A stretch of DNA of 64,000 bases, from assembly GCA_016180645.1 (NCBI GenBank), contig JACPAV010000014.1, positions 1 to 64,000 on the forward strand, in the 5' to 3' direction. The DNA comes from Nitrospirota bacterium. Lineage in GTDB: Bacteria > JACPQY01. Each line of letters opens with the position of its first letter. Position 1 is the first letter of the stretch. The notes below the pieces were generated by a model. That model saw only the letters and a list, made by a program, of their open reading frames with translations. It was not told the DNA's origin and did not search any database. The position numbers were made by a program, and so were the translations under genes. Below are positions 1 to 8,700 of the stretch, piece by piece.

Positions 1-378
1 GTGAGCACAAGACCTCGATTGCTCTTGGTTGTTTTCAAGATTCGAGGGCTTGCCGTGGCCATCGAAAGCATCGTACGCCGTGTCCGATAGATCGCAAGAC
101 CAATCAGTCACAATAGGGGCGTAACCAGCAGAAAGGCGGAATTCGCGGCTCTCCCGGGCTGCAAGGCCCGTTTGCGGCATTTTCGCAGTTCTCAGGAGAT
201 TGAACCATGACGTTGAGTGTGTCTTTTTCCCTATCCTGTACCGGTGCCGACAGGCCTGGCGATTTCCAGCATACGCGATCGCTTCGTGATTGAGGGGTGG
301 GTTGGCGCCTCGTCAAGGTCCTGGGAAGAGAAAGTGCGTGGAGGGGCGCCGGATGGACTCAAGGTCCAAGAAGGTTCT
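1..378. other. Left edge, no supported gene
   Basis: No convincing gene is seen here. A short plus-strand frame is open from base 1 to a TAG at 88-90 and could be the tail of something outside the window, but it has no recognisable content. The rest lies downstream of the minus-strand gene ending at 379. No terminator with a T tract was found. Confidence 0.4.
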
Positions 379-996
379 CTACTGACACTGAGTCAGGCAT
401 GACTTCTGGATCTCCGTGTCTTTGAAGCCCTGGCAGGTGCGGAGGCACTCGTCCTTGCGCCGGCGCCGGTCGCGCTCGCGTTCCGCTTCTTCGGGGGAGA
501 CCCGCGAACCGAAATTCCAGAGTGAAGAAGGGAGTTCGGTTCCCGGCGAGGCGGCAGCGCCCGGCCGCTGGGCCGAGGAGGCGGGCTGGCTCACGATCAG
601 CGACTCCCCTTTGGCGTCGGTCATGGTGAATCCGGGCTGGCCGTCGTCCGCGATGAAAAAACTGGCCACGGATTTGGCGTTCTTGTGAGTGAGTACAAGG
701 CCGGCGGACCCCTTCTGGGAGACCGTGAACTGGGTGCGGAGGACGCCCTCTTTGTCCATGATCCTCATGCCCACGGAGCCGTCGGGGAGGAGTCCGAAAA
801 AGGCCCGATTCTTTCCCTGTTCGTCTTTCACCACGTAGAGCTGGGCGCGTGCGATAGGGGCATCCGGGCTGTGCTCTTTCTCCGCACGGGCGGTGGTCGT
901 GGCCAGAAAGAGGGTATGGACCAGAAGTGTGGTCATGACCGAGGCCACGACGGCGGACCAAACGGGTTTGAAAACCAGCTTCTTCATCTCATTCAT
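379..996 (-). CDS. Membrane-anchored protein with C-terminal twin CX3C motif
   Basis: Function unknown; 205 residues. An N-terminal hydrophobic segment (about residues 10-35) looks like a signal anchor, so the rest is probably periplasmic. The middle carries recurring beta-type units of the form DG-S-x-G-hydrophobic (for example LLPDGSVGMRIMDKEG), then a Pro/Ala linker, an Arg-rich stretch and a tail with two CX3C pairs about 11 residues apart (CLRTC and CLTQC). Such paired CX3C motifs can form a disulfide-linked helical hairpin, which is inference here. The start at 996 was chosen over an in-frame ATG 30 bases upstream because AAAGGAGA sits just before it. It is the last gene of the minus-strand run from methylmalonyl-CoA epimerase. 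Confidence 0.7.
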   Translation of the reverse strand: MNEMKKLVFKPVWSAVVASVMTTLLVHTLFLATTTARAEKEHSPDAPIARAQLYVVKDEQGKNRAFFGLLPDGSVGMRIMDKEGVLRTQFTVSQKGSAGLVLTHKNAKSVASFFIADDGQPGFTMTDAKGESLIVSQPASSAQRPGAAASPGTELPSSLWNFGSRVSPEEAERERDRRRRKDECLRTCQGFKDTEIQKSCLTQCQ

Positions 997-1022
997 GAGG
1001 ATCTCCTTTCCATGGGGGATGT

Positions 1023-1397
1023 TCACGGCAGATCCGGCGGGATGATCGAACGGTGCGAGAACAACCAGGCCAACGCGACGAGGGCGGAGACCGTCAAGAT
1101 CACCGCATAACCCGCCATCATCCGCGGCAGAAATGATTTGGGATTGAAGTTGGCCCGCAGCGATCTCGAAAGACCGGTTGCGACGGCGGAGGCGACGGTT
1201 CCCGCTGTGAGCGCAAGGATGATCCTGCCGTAGAAATCCATTCCGACGAGGCTCCCCGAGGCTGCGAAACGCCAGACGCGTTCGACCGGTTCGTACCAGA
1301 GGAGTCGAGTGGGCACGAGATACGCATACAGGAATGCCGCGAGATATCCGGTGACAAAAGTGCTTGCGGCAAGATGGCGGTTGGTCGCCGTGGGCAT
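1023..1397 (-). CDS. Small membrane protein
   Basis: Function unknown; 124 residues with about three hydrophobic helices: TFVTGYLAAFLYAYL near the N terminus, IILALTAGTVASAVA in the middle and AGYAVILTVSALVALAWLF near the C terminus. It starts one base after the TGA of the preceding membrane gene, so the two are probably co-translated and may form one complex. The ATG at 1397 fits this junction; an upstream in-frame start at 1421 would overlap the neighbour. Confidence 0.7.
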   Translation of the reverse strand: MPTATNRHLAASTFVTGYLAAFLYAYLVPTRLLWYEPVERVWRFAASGSLVGMDFYGRIILALTAGTVASAVATGLSRSLRANFNPKSFLPRMMAGYAVILTVSALVALAWLFSHRSIIPPDLP

Positions 1398-1398
1398 G

Positions 1399-1884
1399 TC
1401 AAACCGCCCGGTAGGAGACAATGGCCAGGCCGGAGACCACGTTGAACAATACGATCAGCGCCGTGGCACCGGACAGGAATAAGTAGAAAGGAAGCCCGCT
1501 CCGGTCGTTCTTGGGATCGAAAGACGGCCCGATCCACGCGATGGCCAGAACGAGCGGAAGACCGACGGCGCCCCACGCCTCTTTGAGGTCGAACCAATTC
1601 GAGAGCCGCGGCAGGTGAGAGTCGAAATAGGCGGCGCGCACGCGATAACGATAGGTGGGATAGGTCAGAAGGCCCAAGGCAACCGTCGCAACGTACGCGG
1701 CCGGCAGGATCCGGGAGTGAAGTTTCTCCAGCCGGTTTCGGATCGTCGATCCACGCTGATACTGGATCAGGGCGGCCAGGTGGTGAAAACTGGACCCGGT
1801 GGCGGCGAAGGCGAACAGCGCGTGGAGTACGAGGAGCGGCTTTCGGAAGTCCTCAAGGAAGAGTCGGATGGGCTCAGTGTCCAA
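1399..1884 (-). CDS. Polytopic membrane protein with clustered histidines
   Basis: About 161 residues with four predicted helices. The first helix contains LHALFAFAATGSSFHHL and is followed by another His (LHSRIL), a spacing that could ligate haem or metal; this is inference. The frame runs open far upstream inside the radical SAM gene, but protein-like sequence begins near the TTG at 1884. That start overlaps the end of the radical SAM gene (stop at 1874-1876), so a TTG start with translational coupling is proposed. No strong ribosome-binding site is visible and no family was recognised. Together with the next gene it forms a two-membrane-protein pair behind the radical SAM enzyme. Confidence 0.62.
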   Translation of the reverse strand: MDTEPIRLFLEDFRKPLLVLHALFAFAATGSSFHHLAALIQYQRGSTIRNRLEKLHSRILPAAYVATVALGLLTYPTYRYRVRAAYFDSHLPRLSNWFDLKEAWGAVGLPLVLAIAWIGPSFDPKNDRSGLPFYLFLSGATALIVLFNVVSGLAIVSYRAV

Positions 1885-3127
1885 CGGCGTCGCCCGAGAT
1901 CCGTTCCCGGTGGTAGTCGATGACTTTGGGGCATTCGGGGTCCGGCTGACGGGCATCACCTGTCGCGAAAGCGGCGACCGCCCGGCATCCGCCCCGGCAA
2001 AGGTGAAGGTACGCGCAGGATTGACATGGTTCAGGCGCATCTTGATTCCAGTTCCTGAACACGGCAAAACGCCCGGGATCTTCCCATGTATTTGGAAGCT
2101 CGGCCAGCGGGGCCTCGGCGCCGGTCCAGAAGCTGCATCCGGAAGCCGAACCATCCGCGTGCACCGCCATGAGGTAGTTCCCCGCGACGCATCCCTGAAC
2201 GGTGAAGTGCTCCAATCGCTCCACGCCGGGGTCATGATAGCAAAGGAATGGCACGAACGAGCAGTCGGATTTCAGCCGGATGCGGTGCCGGCGAGTCCAT
2301 TCAAACAGGAGTGGAAAAAACGATCGGCCCTGGGCTTCCGTGAGGCGCGTGCTTTCGTAACTGGACGCCGCCGCACTCGCCGCGTCATCCGGCCATCCTT
2401 GGCCGGAGCGAGAGGTTGCGAGTGCCGCAGGCTTCCTGCCTGCGGCTCGCCCCGTCGGTTTGTACCGGAGGAATTCGACCTCGTTGAGCTTCAGCGATTT
2501 GGCGTAGCGAACGACCTCTTCGAGCACCTCGAAATTCTTCCGGCTCACCACGCAGTTGATGCCGACGCGTTTGACGCGCCGCCGGAGAAGCCGAAGGGCC
2601 CGATCGGCCGCCTCGAATCCCCGATATCCGCGATGGACCGCATACGCCTCCCCCACGCCGTCGAGACTGACATTGACCTGGCCAAAGATACGGCTTTGGC
2701 GTGCCTGCTCTTCCGTCATGGACCTCCCGCTCGTGGTGACATTGGGGATCATCCCTTTTTCGCGGATGTAAGCGGCGAGATCGAACAGCCCATCGAAGGT
2801 GAACGGTTCCCCGCCGCCGAGAGCCACGTGGAGAGCGCCCAGGCGGTGAAGATCATCCACCCGCTGCTTCAGGACGTCGAGGGGGGGGCGGAAGGACGGC
2901 GCGGGTGTGGAGTTGGAGTAGCAATGACGGCAACCATTGGAACAGAAATCCGTAATCGAGAGATGCACTTCCACGGGCCCCGAGAGGAGCCCCACGGAGG
3001 TCTCGCCCGACCAGCGGGCGCCGCCTTCGTGCCCCATCTTCCGCATGAGGGCGCGGTCGGCCAGCACCAGGAGCGCCGGCTTTTCAAATGCGACGATGCC
3101 GCCGAAGTTCTCGAGGCGGACGCGCAT
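1874..3127 (-). CDS. Radical SAM/SPASM-domain protein
   Basis: 417 residues. The radical SAM cluster motif CX3CX2C is at C62, C66 and C69 (CSNGCRHC), followed by the SAM-binding GGGEPF near 104-109. The C-terminal SPASM region has C313, C331, C368, C371, C377, C381 and C399, typical of enzymes carrying auxiliary 4Fe-4S clusters that modify peptides or assemble cofactors. The N-terminal 40 residues (RLENFGGIVAFEKP and following) form a small extra domain as in peptide-maturase relatives. No precursor peptide gene was recognised nearby, so the substrate is unknown. Residues about 228-256 are Ala/Arg-rich and encoded around a palindrome (2418-2450), which looks like a repeat inserted in frame between KPTGR and the conserved LTEAQ segment. 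It starts two bases after the CoA lyase stop. Confidence 0.9.
   Translation of the reverse strand: MRVRLENFGGIVAFEKPALLVLADRALMRKMGHEGGARWSGETSVGLLSGPVEVHLSITDFCSNGCRHCYSNSTPAPSFRPPLDVLKQRVDDLHRLGALHVALGGGEPFTFDGLFDLAAYIREKGMIPNVTTSGRSMTEEQARQSRIFGQVNVSLDGVGEAYAVHRGYRGFEAADRALRLLRRRVKRVGINCVVSRKNFEVLEEVVRYAKSLKLNEVEFLRYKPTGRAAGRKPAALATSRSGQGWPDDAASAAASSYESTRLTEAQGRSFFPLLFEWTRRHRIRLKSDCSFVPFLCYHDPGVERLEHFTVQGCVAGNYLMAVHADGSASGCSFWTGAEAPLAELPNTWEDPGRFAVFRNWNQDAPEPCQSCAYLHLCRGGCRAVAAFATGDARQPDPECPKVIDYHRERISGDAVGH
2418..2450. repeat. Palindromic repeat inside radical SAM gene
   Basis: Arms CCGCAGGC (2425-2432) and GCCTGCGG (2438-2445) are perfectly complementary around a 5-base loop, extended by GCGAG/CTCGC with a small bulge. 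It lies in a stretch that adds about 29 residues to the radical SAM protein at a non-conserved position. The core resembles the GCCGCAGGCTTCAGCCTGCG-type repeats seen between genes in this window. Confidence 0.6.
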
Positions 3128-3129
3128 TC

Positions 3130-4176
3130 TCAGGCGTTCGCCCGTACCTCTTTGGCCGCCTTCAGAATGTCATATCCCGTGATCTTCGCGCTGCGCGCGG
3201 CTTTGTCCGCCAGGTACGCGGCTTCCACGAGGCCGGCTTGAACGCCCTTGCTCAGGTCGCCCAGCGCCATCTTGGCCGTGGCCTCATCCACCATCTCGCC
3301 CCGGTGGTGGTCGAACATCGCCCCGCCGCCCTGTTCGTGATAGAGCTCGATGACGCGCTTGGCGTTGTCAATCTCGTCCTTCGACGGCGTGTAGCACTCG
3401 TTGGAAATTGCGGCCTGACTGGGATGGATCACCCACGTGCCGTCCATTCCAAGCGCCGCGGCCCCCATGTTCTTCTCACGAATCCCGCGTTCTATGGCAG
3501 CCACGTCCTCCGGTGATGCACCCTTGCGGGGAAGGCGGAGGAACACATTGTCGATGGCGTGCAGGCCGTGCGCCTTCGCGGCGGCGCACACGCGCTGCTT
3601 TGCATATCCGAAATTGACGTTCTGATCCTCCACGATATTGCGAATCCGCATCCAGGAGGCGTAGTCGGCGATGCCGAAAATGAGCCCCGCCATCCGGGGC
3701 GAGGAGGCGGCGATCTCGTAGGCGTTTTCGAGCGAAACCGGATTCTCGATCAGCGTTTCGATCTGGATCTTGTACGTCCAGCCGGCCTGCTTCTCGCACT
3801 CCGTCAGGAGCTTGTCTACCAGCCGCACATCTTCCGGCCCGAAAATCTTCGGAAGGATGATGCCGTGGAACCGGTTGGGCGCGCCGGTGACCACGGCACG
3901 AACGTCGGCTTCGAAGAACGACGACTTGATGTTGTTGGGCCTGAACGTGACGACCTTCGGCCCGTAGTTGAGCGTGTTGAAGGCCTCCACGATCGTCTTG
4001 CGGCTGACGTCGCCCTTGAACTCGTAGGGGCAGGCGTCCTCGAGGTCCGCCATCACGAGATCGACCGGGGATTTCACCGGGTCTGCCGCGTTGCGGTGGA
4101 ACTTCATGTCGTGACCGGGATACGTGAGCTCCGTCCGCGGGACCACGACTCTTTTTCCGTCATCGAGAACAAACAT
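3130..4176 (-). CDS. HpcH/HpaI-CitE family CoA-ester lyase (malyl-CoA lyase-like)
   Basis: 348 residues of the citrate lyase beta / malyl-CoA lyase fold, which reversibly cleaves 3-hydroxyacyl-CoA esters such as malyl- or methylmalyl-CoA. Landmarks are the acidic MADLEDACP, the Arg in TFRPNN, PKIFGPEDV, the Glu in IQIETLIENP, FGIADY and a late ALGMDGTWVIHPSQ segment typical of the family. The length fits stand-alone malyl-CoA lyases rather than the citrate lyase subunit. The start at 4176 has GGAGG five bases upstream; the frame is open further upstream but without support. Thirteen bases separate it from methylmalonyl-CoA epimerase, which suggests joint action in propionyl-/methylmalonyl-CoA or glyoxylate-linked metabolism. 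The exact substrate is not resolved. Confidence 0.85.
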   Translation of the reverse strand: MFVLDDGKRVVVPRTELTYPGHDMKFHRNAADPVKSPVDLVMADLEDACPYEFKGDVSRKTIVEAFNTLNYGPKVVTFRPNNIKSSFFEADVRAVVTGAPNRFHGIILPKIFGPEDVRLVDKLLTECEKQAGWTYKIQIETLIENPVSLENAYEIAASSPRMAGLIFGIADYASWMRIRNIVEDQNVNFGYAKQRVCAAAKAHGLHAIDNVFLRLPRKGASPEDVAAIERGIREKNMGAAALGMDGTWVIHPSQAAISNECYTPSKDEIDNAKRVIELYHEQGGGAMFDHHRGEMVDEATAKMALGDLSKGVQAGLVEAAYLADKAARSAKITGYDILKAAKEVRANA

Positions 4177-4189
4177 GGGTTTCCTCCTT

Positions 4190-4600
4190 CTACTTTTTCC
4201 TGGGCGTTTCGCAAAGTTCCAGAAGAACACCGCCCGTTGATTTCGGGTGGATAAACGCAATCTTCTTCCCGTGGGCGCCGACGCGGGGTTTCTCATCGAT
4301 GAGCTGCGCGCCCTTCGCCTTGCAGTCGGCCAGTTTTCCTTCGAGGTTCTCCACGCCGAGCGCCAGGTGGTGGATGCCGGGTCCCCGCTTGTCGATGAAT
4401 TTCGCGATCGGGCTGTCCGGCGAGGTCGGCTCCAGGAGCTCGATGTGGGTCTCGCCCACCGGAATAAAGGCGGTGCGGACTTTCTGTTCTTCCACCTCTT
4501 CGAAATGATCCGGGTGGATGCCGAGGACCTCCTCGTAGAACTTCAGCGCGCCCTCCAGACTCGGGACGGCGATTCCGATGTGGTCCACCTTCTTGAACAT
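4190..4600 (-). CDS. mce: Methylmalonyl-CoA epimerase
   Basis: 136 residues, the usual length. It interconverts (2R)- and (2S)-methylmalonyl-CoA on the route from propionyl-CoA to succinyl-CoA. The vicinal-oxygen-chelate fold is evident: the N-terminal [14 protein letters not shown] supplies one metal His, the Glu in HIELLEP and the His in GIHHLALGV are further ligand candidates, and GVLLELCE closes the domain. GGAGG lies five bases before the ATG. It leads the tight minus-strand run toward the CoA lyase and radical SAM genes. No methylmalonyl-CoA mutase is in the window. Confidence 0.93.
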   Translation of the reverse strand: MFKKVDHIGIAVPSLEGALKFYEEVLGIHPDHFEEVEEQKVRTAFIPVGETHIELLEPTSPDSPIAKFIDKRGPGIHHLALGVENLEGKLADCKAKGAQLIDEKPRVGAHGKKIAFIHPKSTGGVLLELCETPRKK

Positions 4601-4725
4601 GGTTGCCTCCGCAATGGGGATCGAAAGGGAATTTCGAACCGGAGCCGAATTAGCACAGGCGCGAGGGCTTCGTCAATTCGGGGCCGACGGGGAGTGGGAG
4701 ATCCACAATGCCTGGCCTCCCCATC

Positions 4726-4850
4726 CTGGTAGCCGCAGCCCCTTGCCTAGGATGGCATGGGGCCATGATAGGTTGTGGCCCAGGGAATGGGCCACATGGA
4801 ACATGGCCTTCAGGCTGCGCACAAGACGCGGGCTGAAGCCCGCGTCTACC
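4726..4850. repeat. Composite palindromic repeat; supplies stop codon of enoyl-CoA hydratase gene
   Basis: A cluster of nested palindromes fills the 245-base gap between the hydratase and epimerase genes. The clearest is the 22-base palindrome at 4825-4846 (GACGCGGGCT, GA, AGCCCGCGTC). GGTAGCCGCAGCC near 4729 and CAGGCTGCG near 4811 are the split halves of the same repeat type found at 23859. The minus-strand TAG at 4846-4848 that ends the hydratase gene is the edge of the element. Confidence 0.6.
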
Positions 4851-5637
4851 GTCCCTTAAACTCCGGTTCGCGCTTTTGGATGAAGGCGCTCACGCCTTCG
4901 ACCAGATCTTCCGTTTGCGTCACGATCGTCTGGCAGAGCGCCTCGTATTCCAGCGCGGCTCGAAGATCCGTTTCGGCCTGGCGATAGACGGCGCGCTTCA
5001 CCAACTTCATCGGGATCGCCGGCCCCTTCGCCAATTTGCCCACGAACGCTTCCGTCACTTCCCGGAGTTTGTCCGGAGGAGCGATTTTGTTGACGAGCCC
5101 GACCCGATGCGCCTCCTGGGCTTCAATCATCTCGGAGGTCCAGATCAATTCGAGGGCCTTGGAGAGTCCCACCAGCCGCGGCATGAAGTAGGTGCCGCCC
5201 ATGCCGGGACTGAGCCCGATCCGCAGGAACCCGGTGCTGATTTTCGCTTCGGTCGACATGACGCGTAGATCGCACGCGAGGGCGAGCATCATGCCGGCGC
5301 CCACGGCATGGCCGTTGATCATGGCCACCGTCGGGATCTCCAACTGCGTGATGCACAAGAACTTCGGGTAGAACCTGAGGAACCCTTCGCGCCGTTCGGG
5401 TACAGGGGCTTGGAGGTCCATCGAGGTGCTTCGGAGGTCCCCCCCTGAAGAAAACGATTTGCCCGCTCCGGTTACCACCACCACCCGGGCCTCGCGATCG
5501 TCCCGGAGTTCTGCGATGCATCGCGAGAACTCATCCCCCATTTCGGGGCTCATGGCGTTTCGCATGTCCGGCCGGTTCAGCGTGATCCAGACGGCGCCGT
5601 TTTTTCTCTCGACCAGAAATGTAGTGTACTCGGCCAT
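4846..5637 (-). CDS. Enoyl-CoA hydratase/isomerase family protein
   Basis: About 263 residues of the crotonase fold, which binds acyl-CoA thioesters and stabilises an enolate through an oxyanion hole. The first oxyanion segment is FSSGGDL and the second AVGAGMMLALACDLRV. The later IGLSPGMGGTYFMPRLVG has Gly where many hydratases have a catalytic Glu/Asp, so isomerase or another crotonase activity is as likely as hydration. The ATG at 5637 gives a standard N terminus, but a GTG at 5649 with GAGG five bases upstream is an equally good start. The stop codon lies in a palindromic repeat. Acyl-CoA metabolism is a theme shared with the two downstream minus-strand genes. Confidence 0.88.
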   Translation of the reverse strand: MAEYTTFLVERKNGAVWITLNRPDMRNAMSPEMGDEFSRCIAELRDDREARVVVVTGAGKSFSSGGDLRSTSMDLQAPVPERREGFLRFYPKFLCITQLEIPTVAMINGHAVGAGMMLALACDLRVMSTEAKISTGFLRIGLSPGMGGTYFMPRLVGLSKALELIWTSEMIEAQEAHRVGLVNKIAPPDKLREVTEAFVGKLAKGPAIPMKLVKRAVYRQAETDLRAALEYEALCQTIVTQTEDLVEGVSAFIQKREPEFKGR

Positions 5638-5701
5638 GCTGAGGGTCACGTTTACCTCATGGAGGGGCGGGTGCGCAAGCGCGGAAGTGTGACCGCGCCT
5701 A

Positions 5702-5730
5702 TTGAACAACCGCGGCAATTGGACTAGGTT
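5702..5730 (+). promoter_or_regulatory. Candidate promoter of hybrid sensor kinase
   Basis: TTGAAC (5702-5707), 17-base spacer, TAGGTT (5725-5730). The -10 ends 12 bases before the ATG at 5743, so the predicted leader is only about 6 bases. Confidence 0.4.
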
Positions 5731-5742
5731 TCAGAGCGGCGG

Positions 5743-8700
5743 ATGCTGACAAAGAAACGAACCATTCTGCTCGGTACAGGCGCGATCCTGCTCCTGATCG
5801 TCGCTTCGGCGATTAACGGCTACCGGCATACGGTGGATGAAACCGCTGTCGATTTCAACCGATTCCAACTGGCCTTGGTGCGCACGGTGGCCCTGTCCGT
5901 TCATGCGCGTCTTGAAGTCATGGTGTCGGACCTCAAGCAGCTTAACAATCGCCCGCCGATCCAGTACCTCGATCAACCCTTCATGTCGGACAGGCTCCTC
6001 AAGTTTGTGCGTGAATCTCCCCGGAGCTTGGTCAAGGAGGCGTTCCGGGTCGACGCCTCGGGCCGTGAGGTGGCGAAGGTGCGGGGAGACGGCGAGGGAC
6101 CGGCGCATCGCCGCCTCTGGTCCGAAAAGGAGATGTTCGACTGGGCACGCCAACTCTCCCACCGTGGACATGCGCGGTTTGGCGACGTGCGGAGTATTCC
6201 GGGTGGAGGGCAGGAAGTCCTCCTGATCATGCCGACCTACGAGGAAACAACCGGCACCTCCCATCGCAAAGCAACGAACCGGTTTGCGGGAGTGACGGGA
6301 CTGGTCATCGACGTGGACCGAATGCTCCAGCTCTATGTCTCCACAACCGAGAAGGCGGCGCCGGCCAGTTTCATCTGCGTGGTGGACGGCGCTCATCGGT
6401 TCCTCCTGCACACGCGTGTTCCGTCGATGGTGGGGAAGGGGGTTCTTGAGGGGGTCGATCCTGAAAGCCGCGAAGGCCGGTTTCTGACCCGCGCCACGGA
6501 GGAGCCGGAAGGAACGGCCGAGGGATTCTCCCCAGACCGCACGGGACGGGGAAAACCGAGCGAAGAAGTGGTGGCGTGGTCGTCCGCCGAGGTCGAGAAC
6601 CTGAACTGGCGGATCAAGCTTCACACGGCTCACTCCACGGTGGTGGCCAAGGCCCGCCATGCCTTTGCCATGCAGCTCTGGACGGTGGTCTTCCTGATCC
6701 TGACCGTGGGAGGGGGTGCCTGGCTGATGCTCCGGAGCGAACGGCTTGAGATCGCCGCCCGGGATCGCGACCTCGCCCAGCGGCGCGAGTCCGAACTTCG
6801 CTTCCTCGTCGATCGTATCCCGGCCATTCTCTGGTCGGTGGATACCGACCTCAAGATCACTTCCATCCTCGGGGCGGGACTGGCGCCCCTCGGGGTCAAG
6901 CCGAACGAGACGGTGGGGATGAGCCTGTATGACTACATGCAGACGCGCGACCCCGCGAATCCCGCGTTGTCTGCGGCGGCCCGCGCGCTGAAGGGTGAGA
7001 AAGTATCCTACGAAATGGAATGGCAGGGCCATCCCTTCCAATCGTTTGTGGAGCCTCTGCACGATTGGACCGGAAAAATCGTCGGTTGCCTCGGTCTGAG
7101 CCTGGATTTTTCCGAAAGAAAGAAAATCGAGGAGACGCTTCGTCGCAGCGAGGAGCGGTTTCGGATCATCGTGGAGAACGCGCTGGACCCGGTCATGATC
7201 GTGAATCGCGACGGCACCATCCGCTATGCCAGCCGAATGGTGGAAGAGGTTCTCGGCTATTCCCTGGACGAATACCTCGGCCAGTCGGCCTTCGAGTTCA
7301 TGCACCCGGATGACCTCGGCGCCTCGGTCAGTGAGTTCACCCATTCCGTTGAGCATCCCGAAGAGACGAGGCACTTCACCAATCGCATCCGCCGGAAAGA
7401 TGGATCGTGGAGAACGGTGGAGGCCACCGGCAAGAACCTGCTCGGCGACCCGGCCATCGCGGGCATCGTGGTCAATTTCCGGGACGTGACGGATCAACGC
7501 AAGGCCGAAGAGACGGCCCAGGCCGCGCAGAAGCAACTCCTCAGCATCCTGGATACCTTCGACGCGATCATCTGGTCGCAATCGCCATGGGACCGGAAAT
7601 TCTTGTACGTGAGCCCGGCAGCCGAGCGGATTCTCGGGCACCCCATCGCACCCATCCTCGAGAACACCCGGTCCTATTTAGACGTGGTCCTTCCGGAAGA
7701 CCGGGATCGCGTGGATTTCGGAACGGAGATCATGGAGAAGGGCAAGTCCGACACGGAGTACCGGATCCGGAGGCCGGACGGTGAAATCCGCTGGCTTCGG
7801 TCCCGGGGTTGGGTGGTCAAGGACGAGAAGGGGTCCGTGGTGCGTCTGGACGGCATCACCTCGGACATCACTCAGCGGAAGCGGGCGGAGGAAGCCCTCC
7901 AGCGGGAAAAGACCTACTTGCAGGGAATACTGGACAACTCGATGGACCTGATCTTCACCGTGAGGCGAGACGGGACCTTTGGCTACTTCAACCCCCGGCT
8001 CGAAGATGTGACAGGGTATCGGCAGCAAGACCTCACAGGCCGATCGTTCATGGAGTTCATACCGGAGCATCGCAAGGCCTTCATGCTTGAGCGGTGGGAG
8101 GAGATCAATCGCGGCATTTCCGGCCGGTACGAGACGGAGATCATTAGGGCAGACCGAACGCTGATGCAGTGCAGGATTTCTCACTCGGTCTTGCCCGGCT
8201 TCGACGAGTTTCTCGTTGCGTTGCAGGACGTCACGGAGCAGAAAATGGCTGTCGAAGCCCGGAAGGAAAGCGTGGCGTTGTTCGGATCGCTGGTCGAAAA
8301 CATGCAGGCGGGGGTGCTCGTGGAATCCGAACAACGAAAAATCTTCGTGGTGAACCAGGCTTTCTGCAACATGTTCTCGGTTCCCGTTTCGCCCGACCGA
8401 CTGATCGGTGCGGATTGTAAGGAGGCGGCGGTGCGCGACAAGGATCAGTTCGCGGAGGGCGAGACGCTTGTGCAGCGGATCGACGAGATCGTGGAGCGGC
8501 GGGAGGGAGTCATCGGCGAGGAAGTGCGCATGGCGGATGGACGCGTCTTCGAGCGCGACTACATTCCGATCGTCACCGATCATCAAAAGTTCATCGCTCA
8601 TCTGTGGCAGTACCGGGATGTCACCGAACGGAAGCGCGCCGAGGCGGAGCGCATCCGGGTGAGCAAGATGGAATCGATCGGGCTCCTGTCCGGCGGGATC

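Noticed and set aside
1799-3241. Plus-strand frame of 480 codons opposite the radical SAM gene
   Set aside because: Antisense shadow; the minus-strand protein has complete radical SAM and SPASM motifs.
5731-7641. Minus-strand open frame of 636 codons opposite the sensor kinase
   Set aside because: It is a shadow of the high-GC kinase gene; its translation is rich in His, Arg and Pro with no domain pattern.
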